NCBI GenBank assembly: GCA_030430205.1
Contig: JAUIGE010000030.1
Coordinates: 20,774-84,773, forward strand
Origin: Bacteroidia bacterium
GTDB lineage: Bacteria; Bacteroidota; Bacteroidia; J057
Reading direction: 5' to 3'
DNA length: 64,000 nucleotides
This document shows positions 18,194-25,062 of the stretch, in pieces. A model generated the notes under the pieces. The model worked only from the letters and a program-made list of their open reading frames with translations, was not told the origin of the DNA and made no database searches. A program made the position numbers and the translations under genes. The stretch's first letter is position 1; each line of letters begins with the position of its first letter.

Positions 18194-18220
18194 ATATTTT
18201 TCTATTTATCCAAAAAATAG

Positions 18221-18248
18221 CAAAGATATTCCAAAATGAAAAGTCCAA
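18221..18248 (-). promoter_or_regulatory. Promoter of the cas6-cas10-csm operon
   Basis: On the minus strand a Bacteroidota vegetative promoter is visible: -33 TTG (complement of 18246-18248), 17 bp, then -7 TATCTTTG (complement of 18221-18228). It ends 28 bp before the cas6 ATG. The -7 octamer is the same as in the leader of array 2. Confidence 0.6.
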
Positions 18249-18319
18249 TCTTTCGAAAATGTACACAAAGAACATCCTCCAAAGAAACAGAAGAATTTCT
18301 TTCGATGCCTCCCCCGATT

Positions 18320-18948
18320 GGGGGAAGTCTGCTGGGAATGGACGGGGTCCATTGGTGGGGGCGAAATGGGATTTCGGGTGTTTTCAACGATGAAATCGTT
18401 GGGAGATGCGGGACGGATTATAATCCGTCCCTACAGCTGGTCGAACGAAATTCGTTCGGAAGGAATAGCTGTTTTTAACGATGAAATCGTTGGGAGATGG
18501 GGGGACGGATTATAATCCGTCCCTACAGCTGGTCGAACGAAATTCGTTCGAAAGTAATAGCTGTTTTCAACGATGAAATCGTTGGGAGATGCGGGACGGA
18601 TTATAATCCGTCCCTACAGCTGGTCGAACGAAATTCGTTCGGAAGTAATAGCTGTTTTTAACGATGGAATCGTTGGGAGATGCGGGACGGATTATAATCC
18701 GTCCCTACAGCTGGTCGAACGAAATTCGTTCGAAAGTAATAGCTGTTTTTAACGATGGAATCGTTGGGAGATGGGGGGACGGATTATAATCCGTCCCTAC
18801 AGCTAGTCGAACGAAATTCGTTCGGAAGTAATAGCTGTTTTTAACGATGGAATCGTTGGGAGATGGGGGGACGGATTATAATCCGTCCCTACAGCTGGTC
18901 GAACGAAATTCGTTCGAAAAAAAATCCGGCGGGCTGCCGGAGGAAGAG
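18320..18948. repeat. Right palindrome-rich repeat block flanking the CRISPR-Cas island (6 units)
   Basis: Same element as 4316-4576 but with six tandem units starting at 18386, 18477, 18569, 18660, 18751 and 18843 (period 91-92 bp). Each unit carries CAACGATgaaATCGTTG (later units TAACGATggaATCGTTG), GGACGGATTATAATCCGTCC and CGAACGAAaTTCGTTCG, joined by CTACAGCTGGT and AAGTAATAGCTGTTTT. The two preface hairpins and the closing CCGGC..GCCGG hairpin are the same as on the left. The block fills the space between the cas6 promoter and the next gene, and no protein-coding potential is credible. Confidence 0.88.
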
Positions 18949-18963
18949 GGGGGAGCCCCTCCC

Positions 18964-19593
18964 CTACTCATGCAAATTCCACTCCTCGCCATTGGCGAGT
19001 TTGAAGGCGACTATGCCTTTTTCTTTTTGCAGGTAAAAGGCCCAGGGCTCCTGGGTGGTGGTGTCGAGCGTAGCCCGGTCAACTTCCACTGCGAAGAGAT
19101 TGCGGTATTCTTTGCCGTTGACGGTGACGCGGTCTTTGAGCTGGATGTTGTCCAAAAAGAGGTCTCCGGTAAGCTTGTTGCTCATGATAACGGTGAGGAA
19201 ATCGTTGATTTGGGCAGGTGGGTCCAGGGGCGTTTTTGTGATGAAATCAGGTTGCATGGAAAAATTGAAACGCACATTGAGGTCGTTGGAAGTCATTTCA
19301 AAAAATGCCGTTTCCAATTCATATTCATCGCAGCAGGTGCCGCACTGCGCATCTATCTGACAGTTGAAGACGTCGGTATTCAGGGCAAAAAGCGGGAGGG
19401 AATAGCTAAAAACGGCCGTTTGTATGCCCGCGCCTTTGAACAGGCGGTTTTGGTTATCTGCATAGGCAATCCATTCCTTGGAGCTGCTTTTGACTAGAAA
19501 CTGGCCTAAATAATTGCTGTTGCAATCTCCGCAACAGGCGGAAATCAACAAAACAAAGCTAAGAGAGAGGGAAATCAAGATGGTGTTTTTCAT
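18964..19593 (-). CDS. Predicted lipoprotein, unknown function
   Basis: It has 209 residues with a lipoprotein signal peptide: MKNTILISLSLSFVLLISAC followed by a second Cys, so C20 is the likely lipidated residue. The mature part has further cysteines (CGDC, C..QC..CC in the middle), suggesting disulfides, and beta-rich sequence with no recognised domain. It begins immediately beyond the right repeat block and reads toward it. A plus-strand frame overlaps it but lacks any signal or motif. Confidence 0.7.
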   Translation of the reverse strand: MKNTILISLSLSFVLLISACCGDCNSNYLGQFLVKSSSKEWIAYADNQNRLFKGAGIQTAVFSYSLPLFALNTDVFNCQIDAQCGTCCDEYELETAFFEMTSNDLNVRFNFSMQPDFITKTPLDPPAQINDFLTVIMSNKLTGDLFLDNIQLKDRVTVNGKEYRNLFAVEVDRATLDTTTQEPWAFYLQKEKGIVAFKLANGEEWNLHE

Positions 19594-19636
19594 AAAAGCT
19601 GGTTAGATTTCGAAATAAAACAATTCAGTAACAAAG

Positions 19637-19791
19637 ATGAAATATTTCAGGTGGACTCATTCGCTTCGCGCCCTTTCAGCGGCAAGCCTGCCGACCTTTG
19701 CATACTCGATCATATACCGGACGATGTTTGGCTGCAAGGCGTTGCTGAATCATTAAAAATGAGTCCATTATTTCAATCATTATATTTATAG
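19637..19791 (+). pseudogene. PhzF-family isomerase, N-terminal remnant with frameshift
   Basis: ATG AAA TAT TT opens a frame that after a one-base loss continues as QVDSFASRPFSGKPADLCIL, then DHIPDDVWLQGVAESLKMS and a stop soon after. This is the N-terminus of PhzF/YddE-type proteins (usual pattern ..VDaFt..pFsGNPaaVc.L....dd.WmQ.iA.E.n.SE). Only ~45 codons of about 260-300 remain, the Asn of GNP is Lys, and the reading frame breaks near position 19646. It precedes the GNAT gene directly. Confidence 0.6.
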
Positions 19792-19794
19792 CAT

Positions 19795-20364
19795 ATGCAA
19801 TTCACGCCATTTCCCATTTTATTGACAAAAAGATTACGCCTTCAGAAAATAAGACACGAAGACAAAGAGATCATCTTTTTTCTCCGCACAGACCCGGAAG
19901 TAAACAAATACATCCAAAGGCCTCCCACGACTTCTTTGGAAGAAGCCACCCAATTCATAGAAATGATCATCCAAAATATAGATAAGGGGGAGAGCATCAA
20001 CTGGGCCATCACCCTGCACGGCAGGGACGAGATGATAGGCAACATTTGCCTATGGAATTTTTCTGCTGACCGCCGCAAGGCGGAAGTCGGATACGATCTG
20101 TTGCCAGATTTCCAGAGGCAGGGAATCATGACCGAAGCGCTGCAAGCGGTTTTGGAGTATGGGTTTGACTCCCTCAAACTCACTGAAATAGAGGCATATA
20201 CGCATATTCAAAATGAAGCCTCCATGCAATTGTTGCTAAAAAATGGATTTTCATTGAATGAAGAGGAAAAGGATGAGGAAAATCCTTATACTGTTGTTTT
20301 TAATATCCAACGAACTGAGTCTTCGGGCTCACCGAAGGGAAAATCAGCGCCCACTCAGCCTTGA
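19795..20364 (+). CDS. GNAT family N-acetyltransferase (RimJ/RimL-like)
   Basis: Acetyl-CoA-dependent acetyltransferase of 189 residues. It opens with the RimJ/RimL-type LLTKRLRLQKIRHEDKEIIF and has AEVGYDLLPDFQRQGIMTEALQAVLEYGF, where R/Q-x-x-G-x acetyl-CoA motif A reads QRQGIM. It ends with the IEAYTHIQNEASMQLLLKNGF motif B. Substrate may be a protein N-terminus or a small amine and cannot be read. The C-terminal ~20 residues (ESSGSPKGKSAPTQP) look like a low-complexity extension. It is 19 nt before the following membrane protein gene. Confidence 0.85.
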   Translation: MQFTPFPILLTKRLRLQKIRHEDKEIIFFLRTDPEVNKYIQRPPTTSLEEATQFIEMIIQNIDKGESINWAITLHGRDEMIGNICLWNFSADRRKAEVGYDLLPDFQRQGIMTEALQAVLEYGFDSLKLTEIEAYTHIQNEASMQLLLKNGFSLNEEEKDEENPYTVVFNIQRTESSGSPKGKSAPTQP

Positions 20365-20383
20365 GCATGATTAAAAACAAACA

Positions 20384-21889
20384 ATGAACCGAAATACCTC
20401 ATTGCTTTTCCTTTTAGTTTTAACCGCTTTTATTACTCGGGTCTTTGTTATATGGATTGGAAGACCTGAATTTGTAGGTTGGTTTAATCATACATACTAT
20501 TACTATGTTGAAACAGAAGGATTGCTTAGCCATGGGAAGTTGCCATTTCCTGATATGCCTTTGCTCTTTTATATATATGCCTTTACCGCCAAAATTTTCA
20601 CCTACCTGGGTGCAGATATGCATCATGCAATTGTGAATTCTACAAGATTTTGGATGAGTCTGATTCCTTCTATACTTCCCATAGCTGTATATTTTACGTT
20701 TAAGGGCATTTACAGAAGCGAGGCCTTCCCAAAATGGATTTGGGGACTCATATTTATCAGTGCCTTTTATCCACTAAGCCTGTTGTATATGCCTGAATTT
20801 CTTCAAAAAAATGTGCTGGGGATACTGCTGCTTGCCCTGCTGATACAACAATCCAGAAATGCACTTGAAGGTTTACACGCCAAACGAATCATCCTCCTTG
20901 TTCTCACTTTCTTACTAATTGTGCTGACCCACTATGGCACGACTGCTGCTGCTCTTTTGTACGCTAGCGCATTTCTATTTGCATATGGCTGGCATAAGAG
21001 AAGCCCATCGAAAGCAAAACTGAGTCTTGCTTTATTTGCGGGAATATCTTTTGCTCTCGGGAGCATTTATCTCTTTGATTATCAAAGATTTGAGCGAATT
21101 ATATTTTACATCAACAGGATGGCAGATACCTCCAGCCTGGGCTTGATCTTTTCCTCTGATGGGGACAAATTATCAGCCATATTGATGGCGCTCATTCCGC
21201 TGGCTGCGGTTCTTCTTTTGTATCAATTGTACAAAAAAGCCAAACCAGCCCTTTCTTATGAAAATAGTGTGTTCTGGCTGTGTAACATCATATTTTGCTA
21301 TTTGCTGATGCTGCCGGTTTATGACCCGTTGCTTTTTGCCCGATTTGCCAATTACCTAATCCTGCCCTTATTATTTGTTGTGGCTTTTGTGATACAGTAC
21401 TCCCTAAAAAAGGCATGGATGAAAAAAGCGGTACTGGGTTTTGCCCTACTGGGAACCCTCACCATTGCTGCTGGTGATATCAGCAGTCGGATGCTTCGCA
21501 ATAAAAACAAAGGACAGATATATCAGGATATTGTAAAAATGAAAGAGGCAAACGGCCTGAGTCCCAATGATTTAATCATCGCCAGAAACGGAGCAGAACA
21601 CATTTCCAATTGGTTTCTCCAAACAAAATCTTGTGTTATTACTTCCTTTAATCTAAATGATTTCGAAAAATACGACCGTATTTTCATTCTAAATCCAACT
21701 GAAGGAAGCATGGCATTGCCAGCTAATACAAGTGAAGCCATTGAAAAATACAGCTATATGCTGAGTAATATCCGGGAGCCTCAAGGCGCACAGCTTGTTT
21801 ATGAATCTCCCCATATCCGATTATTGGAATTAGAATCGGCACCCGGGGAATGGAGCTTTGATGAGCAAGGCAAATGGATTGGCTATTAA
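20384..21889 (+). CDS. Polytopic membrane protein, possible GT-C-fold glycosyltransferase
   Basis: A 501-residue integral membrane protein with roughly ten hydrophobic segments in the first ~370 residues and a C-terminal soluble part (~380-501). The layout (first TM, then an external loop with aromatic and acidic residues, YYYVETEGLLSHGKLPFPDMPLLFY) resembles GT-C/PMT-like lipid-linked sugar transferases. The diagnostic acidic motif is not clear enough to claim this. It is close behind the GNAT gene and may share a transcript with it. Confidence 0.55.
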   Translation: MNRNTSLLFLLVLTAFITRVFVIWIGRPEFVGWFNHTYYYYVETEGLLSHGKLPFPDMPLLFYIYAFTAKIFTYLGADMHHAIVNSTRFWMSLIPSILPIAVYFTFKGIYRSEAFPKWIWGLIFISAFYPLSLLYMPEFLQKNVLGILLLALLIQQSRNALEGLHAKRIILLVLTFLLIVLTHYGTTAAALLYASAFLFAYGWHKRSPSKAKLSLALFAGISFALGSIYLFDYQRFERIIFYINRMADTSSLGLIFSSDGDKLSAILMALIPLAAVLLLYQLYKKAKPALSYENSVFWLCNIIFCYLLMLPVYDPLLFARFANYLILPLLFVVAFVIQYSLKKAWMKKAVLGFALLGTLTIAAGDISSRMLRNKNKGQIYQDIVKMKEANGLSPNDLIIARNGAEHISNWFLQTKSCVITSFNLNDFEKYDRIFILNPTEGSMALPANTSEAIEKYSYMLSNIREPQGAQLVYESPHIRLLELESAPGEWSFDEQGKWIGY

Positions 21890-21956
21890 GATTGGATGGG
21901 AATTAATTAGAATTCTGCTTTTTTTGTACATAAGGATTAAAAAAAATTACCAAGAA

Positions 21957-23369
21957 ATGACGAATAAGAACCAAGAGAGCCATCTAACGGCTGATTATTT
22001 GATTATTGGAGCTGGCGCCTCGGGAATGGCTTTCGCTGATACCCTATTAACTGAGACTGATGCCAGCATGATTATAGTGGACAAATTTCACAGACCCGGT
22101 GGTCATTGGAATCATGCCTATCCTTTCGTCACCCTACACCAGCCCTCCTCATTTTATGGCGTCAGCTCTACTGAATTGGGGGATGATAAAATAGATGAAT
22201 CGGGTTTTAATCGCGGTTTGATGAATTTAGCAACAGGAACAAGCATCAATGCATATTACGAACAAATTATGTCCCGGAGGTTTTTGCCTTCTGGGAGGGT
22301 ACAATATTTTCCCCTATGTGAGTATCAGGGAAATGGTCAATTCCAATCCATATTAACCGGCAAAACCTTTGAAGTCACGGTAAACAAAAAAACAGTAGAT
22401 GCTACGCACCTGAAAACAAAGATACCCGCTACACATACCCCCAATTTTAAGGTGAGCTCTGAAGTGGTTTTTATGCCTATCAATGGGTTAACCCATTTAA
22501 AAAATACCCCCGGAAGATATGTGATTATTGGAGGGGGAAAAACAGGAATAGATGCCTGCCTATGGTTACTTGAGCATCAGGTTGATCCGGATAATATCAC
22601 ATGGATTATTAGCAGGGATGCATGGTTTACAGATAGACAAAATACCCAACCCACCCCTGAGCATCTTATTTATTTCCTCAATGATTATGCATGTCAGCTG
22701 GAAGCATTGGAAAAAGCTGATTCTATTCCTGATTTGTTCCTGCGATTTGAAAAAGCTGGCGTTTTTTTGAGGTTGGATAAAAATGTAATGCCCAGAATGT
22801 ATCACGGTGCAACCGTAAGCCAAATAGAATTGGAACAACTGAGGCGTATCAAAAACACGGTCCGTCTGGGTCGTGTTCAGCAAATTGAAAAAGATAGAAT
22901 AAAACTGGAAAAAGGTGAAATACCTACAAATTCGCATGTTGTTCATGTAGACTGTTCTGCAAATGCGCTCAGTCATGCAGAGATGAAACCGATCTTCGCA
23001 AAGGACACAATCACAATTCAATCTGTCCGGGCCGGGCAGCTTGTTTTTAGTGCTTCATTTATTGCTCATATTGAAGCAACTGTTGCAGATGATCCTTCTC
23101 TCAAAAATGATTTTTGCAAGGAAATCCCCATGCCAGACAAAGATACCGATTGGGTAAAAGTCTATGCCACCTCTTTTAGGAACCAGCACAAATGGTCCAA
23201 AAATAAGGAAATAAGCAAGTGGCTCTACAACAACAGATTAGATGGTTTTAGCCATTTGGTAGCCAATGTGGGTCCTTATGATACAAAATCAGGAGAGATT
23301 TTAGCACGCATCAGCAAGAGCAAAAAACCTGCAATGGAGAAACTCAACAGCTTTGCAGCAGAGCTCTAA
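21957..23369 (+). CDS. FAD/NAD(P)-binding oxidoreductase (monooxygenase-like)
   Basis: Flavoprotein of about 470 residues. An FAD-binding Rossmann motif lies near the start (DYLIIGAGASGMAFADTLL), and a second dinucleotide site in the middle (RYVIIGGGKTGIDACLWLL) suits NADPH, a layout seen in flavin monooxygenase-like proteins. The HRPGGHWNHAYPFVTLHQPSSFYGV segment resembles the flavin-contact region of those enzymes. The open frame extends upstream to 21858, overlapping the previous gene, but the ATG at 21957 (MTNKNQESHL) places the Rossmann motif at the usual distance from the N-terminus and is preferred. Substrate unknown. Confidence 0.8.
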   Translation: MTNKNQESHLTADYLIIGAGASGMAFADTLLTETDASMIIVDKFHRPGGHWNHAYPFVTLHQPSSFYGVSSTELGDDKIDESGFNRGLMNLATGTSINAYYEQIMSRRFLPSGRVQYFPLCEYQGNGQFQSILTGKTFEVTVNKKTVDATHLKTKIPATHTPNFKVSSEVVFMPINGLTHLKNTPGRYVIIGGGKTGIDACLWLLEHQVDPDNITWIISRDAWFTDRQNTQPTPEHLIYFLNDYACQLEALEKADSIPDLFLRFEKAGVFLRLDKNVMPRMYHGATVSQIELEQLRRIKNTVRLGRVQQIEKDRIKLEKGEIPTNSHVVHVDCSANALSHAEMKPIFAKDTITIQSVRAGQLVFSASFIAHIEATVADDPSLKNDFCKEIPMPDKDTDWVKVYATSFRNQHKWSKNKEISKWLYNNRLDGFSHLVANVGPYDTKSGEILARISKSKKPAMEKLNSFAAEL

Positions 23370-23464
23370 ACTCCCCATGCACTGATTTTTATTGCTTTCA
23401 TTTCTCAAGGATTAGGCTAAGTTTGCGCTCGCATAATCTGGCTAACAATCCACAGGAAAAATAA

Positions 23465-24442
23465 ATGAATAGCGCAACACAAATTCAACAGCTCAATATC
23501 GAAGACACCCCAAAAGGAACCATAGGCGAGTATTGGTTACACCTCGTCAATAATGGCATCGGCGAACCCATCCGCGTCCCCATTATGGTCGCGAGAGGCC
23601 GCTACGACGGGCCAGTGCTGGGCCTGACTGCCGCCATCCATGGCGATGAATTGAATGGCATTCCGGTCATTCAAAGGGTGTTTAAAGAATTGGATGTCCA
23701 ACAACTTCACGGTACAGTCGTTGCCTGCCTGTCCGCCAATGTTCCTGGCCTTTTACTCGAACAAAGGAAATTCAATGATGGCACCGACCTCAACCACATT
23801 TCCCCGGGAAATATCAACGGAAATATGGCTCATATTTATATGGCGAAATTGGTGCACCATATTTTGACTCCCCTGCAATATCTCATTGATATTCACACGG
23901 CAAGTTTTGGGCGAATCAACTCCTATTACATTCGTGCCAATATGGCAATGAAGGAACCTGCCCGCATGGCAAGGCTTCAAAACCCTGATATTATCCTTGA
24001 CAATCCCGCTCATGATGGCACTTTCAGGGGCACTGCGATGAGCATGGGCATTCATTCCATTACCCTGGAATTGAAAGACCCCAATATTTTCCAATCGGAT
24101 GTGATTGAAGATGCTTTGACAGGCGTCCAAAATGTGATGTATGATCTGAAAATGTTGAAAGGACAACCCTTTTCACCAGAAATCAATACGATTATATGTG
24201 ACAGCTCCTATTGGATTTATACCGACGTCGGCGGGCTGCTCAAAGTCCATCCTGACGTAAAAGAATATGTCAAAAAAGGGGATTTGATCGCCAATGTCCG
24301 AACCATTTTTGGTCACATCATCAAAGAATATTTCGCACCCGAAGATGGCATTGTGATCGGAAAAAGTGTCAATCCCATCAACCAAAGTGGAAGCCGGATT
24401 TTGCACCTGGGAATTAACCCCAGGGAGATTCAGTCTCCATGA
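23465..24442 (+). CDS. Succinylglutamate desuccinylase/aspartoacylase family zinc hydrolase
   Basis: Zinc-dependent deacylase-like enzyme of 325 residues. The metal site is visible as HGDE (in LTAAIHGDELNGIPV) and the later His in LIDIHTASFGR. The N-terminal half is the M14-like catalytic fold and the C-terminal ~90 residues form the beta domain of the family, where VKEYVKKGDLIANV resembles a lipoyl-like hairpin. Members of this branch act on N-acyl amino acids, and the true substrate is unknown here. It stands alone between the flavoprotein and a secreted protein. Confidence 0.85.
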   Translation: MNSATQIQQLNIEDTPKGTIGEYWLHLVNNGIGEPIRVPIMVARGRYDGPVLGLTAAIHGDELNGIPVIQRVFKELDVQQLHGTVVACLSANVPGLLLEQRKFNDGTDLNHISPGNINGNMAHIYMAKLVHHILTPLQYLIDIHTASFGRINSYYIRANMAMKEPARMARLQNPDIILDNPAHDGTFRGTAMSMGIHSITLELKDPNIFQSDVIEDALTGVQNVMYDLKMLKGQPFSPEINTIICDSSYWIYTDVGGLLKVHPDVKEYVKKGDLIANVRTIFGHIIKEYFAPEDGIVIGKSVNPINQSGSRILHLGINPREIQSP

Positions 24443-24536
24443 GTTTAGGATTATTTGGAGGCTTGTCTTTTTATTTTTTCAAAAATCATCAAAATCTTAT
24501 TGTTAATATTGGGGATAAAACCTAACTTCTTTAAAC

Positions 24537-25040
24537 ATGAAAAAGAATGCATTTTTAGTCCTGATCGCCTGTTTTGTCCTGTTTACGACAGCATTTGCAC
24601 CGCTTGCCAAAGGGCATAAGTACAGCTCTGAAGAAGGGAAAATGTCGATTGTCTTTCCCAATGAATTTGAAATAGAAGAGTCCGATCTTGAAAATGTCAA
24701 AGTGGTGAAGATCACTGCGACACATGATGAGCTTTTCTTATTTGCTTCCTATTCCCTCCATAAAACAGAGATCACCAATCATGAATCTCTCGCCGAGCTA
24801 TCCGTGCAATCCTTTGCAGAAAGTATCACAGGTACCATCAACGGGCAGTCTGAGTGGAAGGTAAAAAAGCACAACGGGCTAAAGGCCATGATGGAGCTGG
24901 CGGAAAATGAGTCAAGGGTGCAGTATAACGTCATCCTCGTAGGAGACATCCAATATCAATTGGTTGTGGTGGCTCCCCAAGACAGCTGGGACCAGGAAGC
25001 TGCGGATACTTTTTTCAAGTCTTTCAAATTGAAAAAGTAA
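24537..25040 (+). CDS. Secreted protein of unknown function
   Basis: It has 167 residues with a signal peptide (MKKNAFLVLIACFVLFTTAFA). The mature domain (YSSEEGKMSIVFPNEFEIEE ... VQYNVILVGDIQYQLVV ... FFKSFKL) has the beta-rich pattern of PsbP/DUF1795-like small periplasmic proteins, with the characteristic ending F..SF. Function unknown. It stands alone and is convergent with the hybrid kinase. Confidence 0.65.
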   Translation: MKKNAFLVLIACFVLFTTAFAPLAKGHKYSSEEGKMSIVFPNEFEIEESDLENVKVVKITATHDELFLFASYSLHKTEITNHESLAELSVQSFAESITGTINGQSEWKVKKHNGLKAMMELAENESRVQYNVILVGDIQYQLVVVAPQDSWDQEAADTFFKSFKLKK

Positions 25041-25062
25041 GGCGCTTCAGGCCAGCAAGCCA

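Noticed and set aside
18847..19497. 216-codon plus-strand frame overlapping the lipoprotein gene
   Set aside because: It starts in the repeat block and lies antisense to a frame with a clear lipoprotein signal; no motif is present.
19652..19765. TGGACTCATT...AATGAGTCCA inverted pair, first taken as a small mobile element
   Set aside because: The left arm is part of the PhzF VDSF codons and the right arm of its KMS region; no target duplication is visible, so the match is likely chance.
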